A DNA stretch of 64,000 bases, from the NCBI GenBank assembly GCA_963169195.1, contig CAUJDN010000035.1, positions 124,001 through 188,000 of the forward strand, written 5' to 3'. Made by a program: the position numbers and the translations under genes. The notes beneath the pieces were generated by a model. That model searched no databases. It was not told the DNA's origin and saw nothing but the letters and a program-made list of their open reading frames with translations. Of the stretch, positions 14,053 through 23,187 are shown in pieces. The DNA is from Acidobacteriota bacterium. GTDB taxonomy: Bacteria; Acidobacteriota; Vicinamibacteria; Vicinamibacterales; UBA2999. How positions within the stretch are numbered: position 1 is the first letter of the stretch; each line of letters starts with the position of its first letter.

Positions 14053-16347
14053 TTGTACGTCCGTGTCCCCATCGTGTCGCTGGCGCTGCTGCTGGCGGCT
14101 GGCTCTCCCGTGGCGGCGTCCCAGCAGACGGCGGTCGTCTGGGCCGGGCCGCCGGCGCCCGTCTCCCCCGAGGTCCTCGCGACGGACGATCAGGGGCGCG
14201 TCACGCTGCGCGCGACCCGACTCACGGCGCCCCTCTCGCTGGACGGCCACCTCGACGAGCCGGACTACCGCCTGGTTCAGCCCATCGAGCACTTCATCCA
14301 GCAGGAGCCGCGCGAAGGGCAGCCGGCGACCGAGCGCACGCTGGCGTGGCTCTTCTTCGACGACGAGCGCTTCTACGTGAGCGTCCGGGCCTTCGACTCG
14401 CAACCCGAGCGGCTCGTGGCCAACGAGCTGCGCCGCGACAGCTTCAACATCTTCCAGAACGACAACATCTCGATCAGCATCGACCCGCTGTACACACGCC
14501 GGAGCGGCGTGTTCTTCCAGACCAACGCGCTCGGCGCCCAGCGCGACCAGGAGATCCAGGACGAGCGAAGCAACAACAACGACTGGAACACCATCTGGTA
14601 CACGCGCTCGCGCATCCTCCCCGACGGCTGGACGATGGAGTTCGCCATTCCCTTCGTCTCGCTCCGCTACCGCGGGGAAGGTCCGCAGGTCTGGGGGTTC
14701 AACCTCCGGCGCGTGATTCGCTGGAAGAACGAACACGTGTCGATCGCGCCCATTCCGGCGGCCGCCTCCGTGCGCGCGATGTACCGTTTCGACATCTTCG
14801 CCACCCTGGTCGGGGTCGAGACGCCCACCACGCGCCGGCCGGTGGACGTCAAGCCGTACGCCATCGCCTCGAGCACCACCAACCTCGGCGCCACGCCGCC
14901 CTTCCGGAACGACCCGACCGCCAATGCCGGCTTCGACGTGAAGTACGGCATCACCAACAGCCTGGTGGCCGATTTCACCTACCGCACGGACTTCGCGCAG
15001 GTCGAGGAGGACCAGCAGCAGGTCAACCTGACCCGCTTCAGCCTGTTCTTCCCGGAGCGGCGCGACTTCTTCCTCGAGGGCCAGGGGCTGTTCGGCTTCG
15101 GCGGCGAGCAGCGGGGCGGGGGCGGAGGCGGCCAGTCCTCGGCCCGCACGCAGACGCCCAGCCTCACGCCCGTCGTCTTCTACAGCCGCCGCATCGGGCT
15201 CGGGACCGGCGGCATCGTCCCCATCGTGGCCGGCGGGCGGCTGGCCGGACGGGCCGGGCGGACGGCGGTGGGCGTGCTGAACATCCAGACGGAGGCCGCG
15301 CCCGCGCTCGGCGCGCGGTCGACGAACTTCTCCGTCGTCCGCCTGCGGCGGGACATCCTCCGGCGGAGCAACGTCGGCCTCGTCTACACGCGGCGCGCGC
15401 CGGACGGGCAGGCGGTGAACGACGTCTTCGGCATCGATGCGAACTTCTGGTTCTTCCAGAACGTGACGCTCACCGGGTTCTATGCGCAATCGAGGACGGG
15501 ATCGGACACGCGCGCGGCCACGGATCGGAGCAGCTATCGCGCGGAGTTCGAGTGGTCGCCGGATCGCTACGGCCTGCGCTACGAGCACCTCGTCGTCGGG
15601 TCGGCGTTCCAGCCCGAGGTCGGGTTCCTCCGCCGGACGGCCTTCCGGCGCAACTACGCCTCGGCACGCTTCAGCCCGCGCCCGCGGGGGCCCGGCCTCA
15701 TCCGACGCCATGTCTTCGAGGGCGAGTTCGATCACATCACGGGCACCGACGGCGTGCTGGAGACGCGCGAGGCCAAGGTGGCCTACCGGATGGAGATGAA
15801 CAACAACGATCAGTGGTCCGTCGATCTGTCGCGGAATTACGAGTTCCTCCGGGAGGGGTTCACCATCGTGCCGGGCCAGCAGATCGGCGCGGGCGCCTAC
15901 CACTTCGGGGATGTCAGGGGCACGTATGTGTTCGGCCCCCAGCGTCGGCTGTCGGGCTCGGTGAGCGGCGCGCACGGAACGTTCTACGACGGCACGAACA
16001 CCGAGTTCGGCTATCGGGGCATCCTCGAGGTGTCGCCGCGCCTCAACGTGGAGCCCGGCTTCACGATCAACCGGATTGACCGGCCGGCGGGCGACTTCAC
16101 CACGAAGGTGGTCAGCATCCGCTCCACGTTCATGGTCTCGCCGCGGATGGCCGTGAGCGGTCTCTCCCAGTACAACTCGACGTCGCGCAGCCTGGGGTCG
16201 AGCGTGCGGTTCCGCTGGGAGTACCAGCCCGGCAGCGACCTCTTCCTCGTCTACAGCGACGGCCGTGACACGCGCCTCGGCGATCGATTCCCGGGACTGG
16301 TGAACCGCACGTTCGTCGTGAAGGGCACGCGGCTGTTCCGATTCTAG
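14053..16347 (+). CDS. DUF5916 outer-membrane protein with CBM9-like N-terminal domain
   Basis: About 764 residues from TTG 14053. That start gives a compact signal peptide (LYVRVPIVSLALLLAAGSPVAAS) and sits 7 nt after a TAGAAT hexamer; ATG 14008 is an alternative in the same frame. The N-terminal domain (LSLDGHLDEPDYRLVQPIEHFIQQEPREG, then WLFFDDERFYVSVRAFD) is of the carbohydrate-binding family 9 type. The DUF5916 region (TDFAQVEEDQQQVNLTRFSLFFPERRDFFLEGQGLF) and a long C-terminal series of amphipathic strands suggest a beta-barrel. These proteins are abundant in Acidobacteriota and Bacteroidota, but their substrate is not established. A second member lies at 39.7-42.0 kb. Confidence 0.87.
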   Translation: MYVRVPIVSLALLLAAGSPVAASQQTAVVWAGPPAPVSPEVLATDDQGRVTLRATRLTAPLSLDGHLDEPDYRLVQPIEHFIQQEPREGQPATERTLAWLFFDDERFYVSVRAFDSQPERLVANELRRDSFNIFQNDNISISIDPLYTRRSGVFFQTNALGAQRDQEIQDERSNNNDWNTIWYTRSRILPDGWTMEFAIPFVSLRYRGEGPQVWGFNLRRVIRWKNEHVSIAPIPAAASVRAMYRFDIFATLVGVETPTTRRPVDVKPYAIASSTTNLGATPPFRNDPTANAGFDVKYGITNSLVADFTYRTDFAQVEEDQQQVNLTRFSLFFPERRDFFLEGQGLFGFGGEQRGGGGGGQSSARTQTPSLTPVVFYSRRIGLGTGGIVPIVAGGRLAGRAGRTAVGVLNIQTEAAPALGARSTNFSVVRLRRDILRRSNVGLVYTRRAPDGQAVNDVFGIDANFWFFQNVTLTGFYAQSRTGSDTRAATDRSSYRAEFEWSPDRYGLRYEHLVVGSAFQPEVGFLRRTAFRRNYASARFSPRPRGPGLIRRHVFEGEFDHITGTDGVLETREAKVAYRMEMNNNDQWSVDLSRNYEFLREGFTIVPGQQIGAGAYHFGDVRGTYVFGPQRRLSGSVSGAHGTFYDGTNTEFGYRGILEVSPRLNVEPGFTINRIDRPAGDFTTKVVSIRSTFMVSPRMAVSGLSQYNSTSRSLGSSVRFRWEYQPGSDLFLVYSDGRDTRLGDRFPGLVNRTFVVKGTRLFRF

Positions 16348-16351
16348 GCGC

Positions 16352-16369
16352 GCGGGGTAGACTCCCCGC
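16352..16369 (+). promoter_or_regulatory. -10 TAGACT framed by a GCGGGG/CCCCGC dyad
   Basis: GCGGGG (16352-16357), TAGACT (16358-16363) and CCCCGC (16364-16369) lead straight into ATG 16370. The hexamer is 6 nt from the start codon, the spacing expected of leaderless transcription. The flanking perfect 6-bp dyad could be an operator. Confidence 0.45.
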
Positions 16370-18859
16370 ATGCCGCGCCCCTCGCACCTCCACGGCTTCC
16401 TCGTCGCGCTGGCGCTCGCCTGCGTCCTGGTGGCGCACAGTGCCGCCGTGACACGACTGCCGTCCGCCGACGGCCAGTTCTGGGACATCCAGGACACCTC
16501 GCCCTGGGCGCAGGACAGCGGCGGCATCGCCACCGGGGGCCGCGCGAACCCGTTCAACGGCTTCGGCTACCTGAAGCTCGAGACCGGGCGAGCGGGCGCG
16601 CCCCCGGCGGTGACGAACCGCTACCTGAAGGGCTTCGGCCTCGCGCACGACGGGGGCGAGCGGTTCGACTCGATCACGCCGGTGCTCCACGATCAGGTCG
16701 TCGTCTCGCGCGCGGTGTTCGCACCGAAGGACACGAACTACCTCCGCTATGTCGACACGTTCCACAACAGCGGCGCCGAGCCGCTCACGGTGCGTGTGGC
16801 GTGGGGGGGCGCCACCGGCGCGTTCGAGGACGGCGGACGCGTGACGGTGGCCGAGACGTCGAGCGGGGATCGCCGCATCGATCCGTCGGACACCTTCGTC
16901 ACGGTGATGCAGAACGCACGGGACGCGGCCGACCCGGCGCAGGGGCCATCGGGCCACGGCCCGTCTGCGCACGTGCTCGGCTCGAAGGCCGGCGCGCTCA
17001 CGTCGGTGGGTGACATGTACGGCGACCCGTTCACGGGCGCCTATCCGGGATACGACCCGGCACACATCGGCTATGTCTTCACCCTGCGGCTGGCGCCCGG
17101 GGAGACGGCGGCGCTGGTGACCTTCGTGGTGAAGGGGCTCAGCGAGGTCTACGATCCACGCGGCGGGTATCCCATCCCACGCAGGGACGCGCTCGTCTCG
17201 AACTGGTCCGACCCCGTCTACGCGGGGCCGGACGCGCGCGTGCCGGCACCAGGCTCCGAGATCGCGCGTGTCACGGCCGTCGCCCGCGCGCTGGTGGCGA
17301 ATCCGGATCTCCGCGGCCTCACGCCGCGCCAGCGCGCGCAGATCGTCAACTGGGTGCTCCCCCCCGCCGCCGCGCTTGCGCCGTTCACGGTCGTCGAGAA
17401 GTCCGTCACCGAGCTGCAGGACGCGATGGCGCGTGGCGTGGTCACCAGCGAAGACATCGTGCGCGAATACCTCACGCGGCTCACGCTGTACGACCGGAAC
17501 GGTCCGGCGTTCCGTGCGCTGCTGTCCCTGAACCCGCGCGCCCTCGCCGATGCCCGCGCGCGCGACGCCGAGCGTGCGGCCGGACGGGCCCGCAGCCCCT
17601 TCCACGGCGTGCCCATCGTCTTCAAGGACAACATCGACACGACGGAGCTCCCCACCACCGGGGGGGCGCGCGCGCTCGAGGCTCATCGGCCGCGGCTCGA
17701 TTCGCGCGTGGCCGCGGGCATGAAGGCTGGCGGTGCGGTCGTGCTGGGCAAGGCCAACCTGGACGAGTTCCCGTTCGGGGACTTCGGCATCAGCACCGTG
17801 GGCGGCACCGTGGGCAACGCCTACGATCCGTCGCTCAGCACGGCCGGCTCGAGCGGCGGCAGCGCCACGGCAGTGGCCGCCAGCCTCGCGGCCCTCGGTT
17901 TCGGCACCGACACGTGCAACTCGCTCTCGAACCCGGCGTCGTTTGCGTCGCTCGCCACCATCCGGACGACGCGCGGCCTCACCAGCCGCGCGGGCGTGAT
18001 GCCCCTCAACACGTACAACGACGCCGTCGGGCCCATGGCGAAGTCGGTGCGCGACCTCGCCCTCGCCCTGGATCTGGTGACGGGCGCCGATGCCGAGGAC
18101 CCGGTCACCGCCGAGGCCGGCGCCCACATCGCGGGCTCCTTCGCCGCAGGGCTCGACGCCGCCACGCTGCAGGGCCGCCGGATCGGCGTGTTCCGCCAGC
18201 GCTTCGTCGGCGTCACCGGTGAGCGGGAGGTGGCCGATGCGATGGCTCGGGTGGTGAAGGAATTCGAGGCCGCAGGCGCCACGCTCGTGGAGGTCGCCAT
18301 CCCGGACTACGACGCGAAGTACCGCATCGCCGCGGGCGCCGCGCCCGGGTCCCTGGCCGCAGGATGGAGGGCGTATCTCGCCCGTGGAGCGAAGCCGGGC
18401 GAGCGCGTGCTCACCATCGAGGACCTGATCGCCTCGGGCAGGATGGCACCGGCCGGGCAGCGCCGTCTCGAGGGTGCGCTCGCGCCCACCCCCACGGGCG
18501 CCGCGCTCGAGCAGGCCACGCGCGACTTCATCGCACGCCGCGAGGCCTTCCGGCGGCTCTTCGTGGACCTGATGGAGCGCGAGCGCCTCGACGCCATCCT
18601 CTACCCGGCCAACCAGGCGCGCCCGCACACGCACGAAGGCGGCGCCGAGCGCTACGGCACCGAGCCGGGCACCTGTCAGGAGAGTGCCGCCACGGGCCTG
18701 CCGCAGGTCACCGTGCCGGCCGGCTTCATCGGCGGTCGCCATCCCGTCGGCGCCTCGCTCCTCGGACGAATGTGGAACGACCGAACGCTGCTGGAGATGG
18801 CGCACGCCTACGAGCGGGCGACAAGGCATCGGCGCCCGCCATCGACCGTCGGTTCGTAG
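16370..18859 (+). CDS. Exported amidase with long extra N-terminal domain
   Basis: 829 residues. Signal peptide PSHLHGFLVALALACVLVAHSAA. Residues about 30-330 form an N-terminal domain I cannot name, rich in beta-strands. The amidase-signature domain (about 345-829) has the triad Lys in IVFKDNIDTTELPTTGG, the cis-Ser segment STAGSSGGSATAVA and the nucleophile segment GTDTCNSLSNPAS. The last differs from the common GTDTGGSIRxPA but keeps the central Ser. Family members hydrolyse amide bonds; substrate is unknown. A separate amidase without the extra domain lies at 48.2-49.7 kb. The N-terminal domain may bind substrate or partner; this is inference. Confidence 0.87.
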   Translation: MPRPSHLHGFLVALALACVLVAHSAAVTRLPSADGQFWDIQDTSPWAQDSGGIATGGRANPFNGFGYLKLETGRAGAPPAVTNRYLKGFGLAHDGGERFDSITPVLHDQVVVSRAVFAPKDTNYLRYVDTFHNSGAEPLTVRVAWGGATGAFEDGGRVTVAETSSGDRRIDPSDTFVTVMQNARDAADPAQGPSGHGPSAHVLGSKAGALTSVGDMYGDPFTGAYPGYDPAHIGYVFTLRLAPGETAALVTFVVKGLSEVYDPRGGYPIPRRDALVSNWSDPVYAGPDARVPAPGSEIARVTAVARALVANPDLRGLTPRQRAQIVNWVLPPAAALAPFTVVEKSVTELQDAMARGVVTSEDIVREYLTRLTLYDRNGPAFRALLSLNPRALADARARDAERAAGRARSPFHGVPIVFKDNIDTTELPTTGGARALEAHRPRLDSRVAAGMKAGGAVVLGKANLDEFPFGDFGISTVGGTVGNAYDPSLSTAGSSGGSATAVAASLAALGFGTDTCNSLSNPASFASLATIRTTRGLTSRAGVMPLNTYNDAVGPMAKSVRDLALALDLVTGADAEDPVTAEAGAHIAGSFAAGLDAATLQGRRIGVFRQRFVGVTGEREVADAMARVVKEFEAAGATLVEVAIPDYDAKYRIAAGAAPGSLAAGWRAYLARGAKPGERVLTIEDLIASGRMAPAGQRRLEGALAPTPTGAALEQATRDFIARREAFRRLFVDLMERERLDAILYPANQARPHTHEGGAERYGTEPGTCQESAATGLPQVTVPAGFIGGRHPVGASLLGRMWNDRTLLEMAHAYERATRHRRPPSTVGS

Positions 18860-18880
18860 CAGGAGGGGCGATGGAGCGTC

Positions 18881-18894
18881 GGGCCTGCAGGCCC
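18881..18894. repeat. Palindrome GGGCCTGCAGGCCC in the amidase 3' gap
   Basis: A perfect 14-bp palindrome 22 bp after the amidase stop codon, inside CGTCGGGCCTGCAGGCCCGG. It may be a REP-like element or a weak terminator. The 104-bp gap shows no ORF. Confidence 0.4.
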
Positions 18895-18963
18895 GGCGAA
18901 CGTCGCGCACTACAGGTGCGTCGGACCCGGGCCGATACGAGATCGAACTCCCGGAGTGGCACG

Positions 18964-20073
18964 ATGAGATCCCCCGTTTCCTCCCTCGCCCTGGCCGTTC
19001 TCGTGGCCACGCTGGCCGGCCCCGTGGCCATCGGGGCCCAGGCCGACCAGTCGCGGCTGACCGGGCGCGTCACGGATGGGTCGGGCGGCGCACTGCCCGG
19101 TGCCACCGTGACGATGACCGGCCCGGGCGCGTCGAGGCCGGTCACGGTCGTCACCGACGAGGTCGGCCAGTACCAGACACCGCCGCTCCCTCCCGGTGCC
19201 TACAGCGTCACGTTCGAGATGTCCGGCTTCGAGACGCGGACGAATCCCACGATCGTGCTCGGCCCCGGCGAAGTGTTCGTCCTCGACCGCCAGCTGGGCC
19301 TGGCCGCCCTCACCGAGACCGTGACCGTCACCGGCGAGGCCCCCAAGCCGCCTCCGCCTCCGGCCGCGCCGCTGCCTCCGCTGCGGACGCGTCCCCAGGC
19401 CGTGCCGGTACCGAAGGCCATGCTCGCCTCGGTGTGCGGACCCGACAAACCCGCGGATGTCAGCTACACCGTCGGCCACATCGCCGCGCACCGCGACGAC
19501 CCGCGGCGCGAGCTCTACGGTCCCGGCGACGTCCTGCTGGTGGACGTCGGCGCCGACATGGGGATGAAGGCCGGCCAGAACTTCGTCGTCCGGCGCCGCT
19601 TCCGCTACGGCGACAAGAGCGCGCCGGCCAAGCACGCGACCTTCGGCGAGCACACGGCCGGGCTCGTGCAGGTGGTGGACACCACGCCCGAGACATCGGT
19701 CGTCGTCGTCGTGTACGCCTGCGGTGAGTTCATGGCGGGTGATGCGCTGGAGCCATTCGATCCGATGCCCGTCGTGACCGCGCAGGCCGAGGGTTCGCCG
19801 CAGTTCGACGACCCCGCGCGCATCGTGTTCGGCGAGCTCGGGCGCGTCACCAGCGGGCCGCAGCAGCTCATGGTCATCGACCGGGGCTTCAATCAGGGCG
19901 TGGCACGGGGTCAGCGCCTCACGATCTTCCGCCGCTCGATGGGCGAGCGCGGGCCGGCCACCTCCGTCGGCGACGCCATCGTCGTCGTGACGCGGCCGCA
20001 GTCGGCGACGATCCGGATCGAGCGCGTCTCCGACGTCGTCGAGGTGGGAGACCTCGTGGCACTGCACAGGTAG
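18964..20073 (+). CDS. Exported protein with carboxypeptidase-regulatory domain
   Basis: 369 residues, starting at ATG 18964 with GGAG 9 nt upstream. Signal peptide MRSPVSSLALAVLVATLAGPVAIGAQA. Residues about 28-125 are a carboxypeptidase-regulatory-like (Ig-like) domain: SRLTGRVTDGSGGALPGATVTMTG, YQTPPLPPGAYSVTFEMSGFETR, LTETVTVTGEAP. This is the module usually found at the N-terminus of acidobacterial TonB receptors. Here it is followed by a proline-rich linker and a second domain (about 155-369) of unknown function, with repeated GD/GQ-type beta turns (YGPGDVLLVDVGADMGMKAGQNFVVRRRF, DRGFNQGVARGQRLTIFRR) that look like two copies of one fold. Probably periplasmic. Confidence 0.8.
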   Translation: MRSPVSSLALAVLVATLAGPVAIGAQADQSRLTGRVTDGSGGALPGATVTMTGPGASRPVTVVTDEVGQYQTPPLPPGAYSVTFEMSGFETRTNPTIVLGPGEVFVLDRQLGLAALTETVTVTGEAPKPPPPPAAPLPPLRTRPQAVPVPKAMLASVCGPDKPADVSYTVGHIAAHRDDPRRELYGPGDVLLVDVGADMGMKAGQNFVVRRRFRYGDKSAPAKHATFGEHTAGLVQVVDTTPETSVVVVVYACGEFMAGDALEPFDPMPVVTAQAEGSPQFDDPARIVFGELGRVTSGPQQLMVIDRGFNQGVARGQRLTIFRRSMGERGPATSVGDAIVVVTRPQSATIRIERVSDVVEVGDLVALHR

Positions 20074-20158
20074 CTGGCGCGGCGTCCTCCGACGGCCGCA
20101 CGGCCGGGACAGTTCCAACCGCTCTCCGACGGGTTTCGTCGAAAAGTCCGTGGCGTGT

Positions 20159-20195
20159 TTCTCCTCCGTTTGTCGAATAGACAGATGGAGGAGAA
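20159..20195 (+). promoter_or_regulatory. Long dyad that sequesters the Shine-Dalgarno of the next gene
   Basis: TTCTCCTCCGTTTGTC (20159-20174) and GACAGATGGAGGAGAA (20180-20195) pair at 14 of 16 positions around the loop GAATA. The right arm contains the ribosome-binding site GGAGGAG, placed correctly before ATG 20202. Folded in RNA, it would hide the site. As DNA, it could be a repressor operator. Confidence 0.6.
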
Positions 20196-20201
20196 CCAGC
20201 C

Positions 20202-20543
20202 ATGTCACAGACCGCAGTTCAGGAACCGAAGAAGGAGCGCGGGCCGCTCAACGGCGTGGTCACGCCGACCCTGTTCGCCACCAACGATGGCCTCACCTGC
20301 GTCCATGCGCTCGTGGCCACAGACCTGCCCTGGCCCGGGACGGTGTTTCTGAGCCAGAACTGGAAGTTCACCGCGCCGGTCTACATCGGCGACACCATCA
20401 CGGCCCACGCCGAGGTACTGAAGGTGCACCAGGCCAGGCCGGTGTCGCAGCTGGCCGTCCGCGTCACGCGTCAGACAGGCGAAACGGTCCTCGAGGGCGA
20501 AGCCTGGTGCTACCGGATCACGCCCGGTGCGGGCCTGCCCTAG
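20202..20543 (+). CDS. Short MaoC/hotdog-like protein lacking the dehydratase catalytic segment
   Basis: 113 residues. The C-terminal two thirds match a MaoC-type hotdog fold: PGTVFLSQNWKFTAPVYIGDTITAHAEVLKV, then VTRQTGETVLEGEAWCYRI. Family dehydratases or hydratases carry a D-x4-H active-site segment (such as GDxNPxH) about 30-40 residues before this strand. Here that part is short (GVVTPTLFATNDGLTCVHALVATDLPW) and has no such motif. It may be a thioesterase- or acyl-binding-like protein, or a decayed dehydratase. The ribosome-binding site lies in a strong dyad. Neighbours give no pathway clue. Confidence 0.62.
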   Translation: MSQTAVQEPKKERGPLNGVVTPTLFATNDGLTCVHALVATDLPWPGTVFLSQNWKFTAPVYIGDTITAHAEVLKVHQARPVSQLAVRVTRQTGETVLEGEAWCYRITPGAGLP

Positions 20544-20655
20544 TCCTACGCGAAGCGCCCACCGGGCCGCGAAGCGGCGAGGCCCACCGTGAGGCCTACC
20601 GTGCGAAGCGCGGCCCATCCGGAACAACCCCCTCCCCGCTCTCGTCCTAGCCCCC

Positions 20656-23172
20656 GTGGACGATCTCAAGGTCTCGCTGCGGCTGCTGATGAGGTCTCCC
20701 GGCTTCTCCCTCGCCGCCATCGTCGTGCTGGCGCTCGGCATCGGGCTCAACGCCACGATGTTCAGCGTGGTCTATGCGTTCACCATCGCCGGCCGGCCGT
20801 TTCCGGAGCCGGACCGCATCGTTCAGCTGTATTCACGCGACGCGCGGACCACGAACGACTACCGCGCCTTTTCCTACCCCGTCTACCAGGAGCTGGCCGG
20901 GCGCGCCGACATGTTCAGCGGCCTGCTGGCACACAACGCCACGATCGTGGGCATCGGCGAAGGCGAGCAGTCACGCCGGGCCTTCTCGGTGATCGCCAGC
21001 GCGAACTACTTCGACGTGCTCGGCGTAACGCTGCTCCAGGGCCGCACGTTCTCCGCCCAGGAGGATCGGCCCGGCCAGGACATTCCGGTCACCATCGCCA
21101 GCCATGCCTACTGGAAGCGCACCGGGTTCGATCCGGGGCTCGTCGGCAAGACGGTCCGGGTCAACGAGCGGCTCTTCACCATCATCGGCATCGCCCCGGA
21201 GGGCTTCACGGGAACGATGAGCGTGTTCGGGCCCGAACTCTTCTTCCCGCTCGGGGTGTTCCACACGCTGGCGAACGACTTTCAGGGCGAGAGCACGCGG
21301 TCGCTGCGGCGCGCGGACGCGTACAACCTGTTCCTCGTCGGGCGCCTGAAGGACGGAGTGGCCGCTTCCGGGGCATCGGTGGGGCTGGAGCTCGTCGGCA
21401 GGAGCCTGTCCCAGGCCTTCCCTGTCGAGCACGAGCACCAGGTGCTGTCGCTGGCGCCGCTCCCGAAATTCTCCACGGGCACGTCGCCGGCGAACGAGAC
21501 CGTGCTGGGCACGCTCGGTGCCCTGATGATGGGCCTGACCGGCGCCGTGCTCCTGACGGTGTGCCTGAACCTTGCGTCCATGCTGCTGGCGCGAGGACGC
21601 GCGCGGCGCAAGGAGTTCGCCGTGCGCCTGGCCCTCGGCGGCGGGCGCGGGCGCATCGTCCGACAACTGCTGGTGGAGGGCCTGCTGCTCTCGATCGTGG
21701 GCGGTTCACTGGGCGTGGCGCTCGGTCTCTACGCCATCGACTTCCTGACCACCTCGCTGTCCAGCATGGTGCCCATCACGCTGACGCTCGGGAGCATGGC
21801 CTCGCCGGCGCTGGTGGGCGGGTCCATCGGCTTCTGCCTGCTCGCCACGATCGGCTTCGCGCTGGGACCGGCGCTCAAGCACTCGCGCGCGGACATCCTC
21901 ACAGACCTCAAGGTGCAGGCGGGCGACGACCCGGCGCCGCGGCGGTGGCGCTTCGTGCCGCGCAACCCGCTCGTGGCGGCGCAGGTGGCGCTGTCGCTGT
22001 GCCTGCTCATCGCGGCGGGCCTCTTCCTCCGCATGGCGCTCGTCGCGGCCAGCACGGATTTCGGCTTCCGCGCGGACGACACCGTGCTTGCGGAAGTGGA
22101 CAGCCGCCTCGGCGGGCTGGACGAGGCGCGGAGCCTGGACGCGTACGCGCGGATCGAGGAGCGGCTCGCGTCGCTGCCGGGCATGCAGTCGGCGAGCATT
22201 GGCGCCATCGTGCCGATGGGCATGATCAGCATGGGCAAGGCGGTGCAGCGCGCGGGGGTGAGCCCTCCGCCCGGCTCGAAGCCGTCCACGCCCGAGGCCG
22301 GCCAGAGTTTCGGTGCGCCTTGGAACGCGATTGGCGCCGCCTATTTCGACGCGATGGGCGTGCCGGTGCTGCAGGGACGCACCTTCACGCAGGCGGAGGC
22401 CTTCGGCAAGGGTGCGCCGCTCGTGGCCATGCTCGACGAATCGCTGGCCCGCAGGCTGTGGCCGGACGGCTCGGCGCTGGGCCAGCGGATTCAGTGGGCG
22501 GCCGAGGAGGGCGGCAAGCCCGGCGAGCCGATGGAAGTCGTGGGCATCGTCGCCCCGACGCGGCTCGGCCTGTTCGAGCGTGAGCCGCGCGGCAATGTTT
22601 ATGTGCCCTTCGCCCAGGGCTTCATGAGCAGCGCGTTCTTTCACGTGCGGCCGGCGGCGCCGGCGATCGGCCTCGAGGACACCGTGCGTCGCGAGCTGCG
22701 GGCCACGGCGCCAGGCGTGCCGATCTTCGGCGTGCGAACGTTCGCATCGCACCTCGAGAATGCCGCGGAGTACTGGATGCTGCGGCTGTCGACGTCCCTC
22801 TTCGCGTTCTTCGGCGCCATGGCGATGATCGTCGCCCTGGTCGGCATCTACGGGGTCACGTCCCACGCGGTGGCGCGGCGCACGCGAGAGATCGGCGTGC
22901 GCATGGCCGTGGGCGCCCGGCCGGCCGCGGTCTTGCGCATGATTCTCTCCGAGAGCCTTCGGACCACGACGACCGGCGTCGCCGTGGGGTGGGTGCTGGG
23001 CCTGGGTATCGGCCGCGTGCTGGCCAGCACGTTCGTTGACATGCAGGCTTTCGATCCGTGGACCTTCGCGCTGCTCCCTGTCGGTTTCCTGGCAGCCTCG
23101 ATCGTGGCCACGTGGATGCCGGCCCGGCGGGCAACGGAGGTGAACCCCGTCACGGCGCTCCGGACCGAGTAG
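20656..23172 (+). CDS. Orphan MacB/FtsX-type ABC permease (acidobacterial duplicated permease)
   Basis: About 838 residues from GTG 20656. The start matches the family opening DDLKVSLRLLMRSPGFSLAAIVVLALGIGLNATMFSVV. There are two permease halves. The first has a MacB-type periplasmic domain (LLQGRTFSAQEDRPGQDIPVTIASHAYWKR) and an FtsX core (NLASMLLARGRARRKEFAVRLALGGGRGRIVRQLL). The second repeats this (YFDAMGVPVLQGRTFTQAEA..., VGIYGVTSHAVARRTREIGVRMAVGARPAAVL) and ends MPARRATEVNPVTALRTE. No ATPase gene is adjacent, which is usual for these acidobacterial duplicated orphan permeases. Probable role is envelope export or mechanotransmission; the partner ATPase is unknown. Confidence 0.9.
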   Translation: MDDLKVSLRLLMRSPGFSLAAIVVLALGIGLNATMFSVVYAFTIAGRPFPEPDRIVQLYSRDARTTNDYRAFSYPVYQELAGRADMFSGLLAHNATIVGIGEGEQSRRAFSVIASANYFDVLGVTLLQGRTFSAQEDRPGQDIPVTIASHAYWKRTGFDPGLVGKTVRVNERLFTIIGIAPEGFTGTMSVFGPELFFPLGVFHTLANDFQGESTRSLRRADAYNLFLVGRLKDGVAASGASVGLELVGRSLSQAFPVEHEHQVLSLAPLPKFSTGTSPANETVLGTLGALMMGLTGAVLLTVCLNLASMLLARGRARRKEFAVRLALGGGRGRIVRQLLVEGLLLSIVGGSLGVALGLYAIDFLTTSLSSMVPITLTLGSMASPALVGGSIGFCLLATIGFALGPALKHSRADILTDLKVQAGDDPAPRRWRFVPRNPLVAAQVALSLCLLIAAGLFLRMALVAASTDFGFRADDTVLAEVDSRLGGLDEARSLDAYARIEERLASLPGMQSASIGAIVPMGMISMGKAVQRAGVSPPPGSKPSTPEAGQSFGAPWNAIGAAYFDAMGVPVLQGRTFTQAEAFGKGAPLVAMLDESLARRLWPDGSALGQRIQWAAEEGGKPGEPMEVVGIVAPTRLGLFEREPRGNVYVPFAQGFMSSAFFHVRPAAPAIGLEDTVRRELRATAPGVPIFGVRTFASHLENAAEYWMLRLSTSLFAFFGAMAMIVALVGIYGVTSHAVARRTREIGVRMAVGARPAAVLRMILSESLRTTTTGVAVGWVLGLGIGRVLASTFVDMQAFDPWTFALLPVGFLAASIVATWMPARRATEVNPVTALRTE

Positions 23173-23187
23173 GGCCCGAATCGGGGG

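Noticed and set aside
13984-18910. Two long minus-strand frames opposite the DUF5916 and amidase genes
   Set aside because: Low-complexity composition and no motifs; the plus-strand genes are clear.
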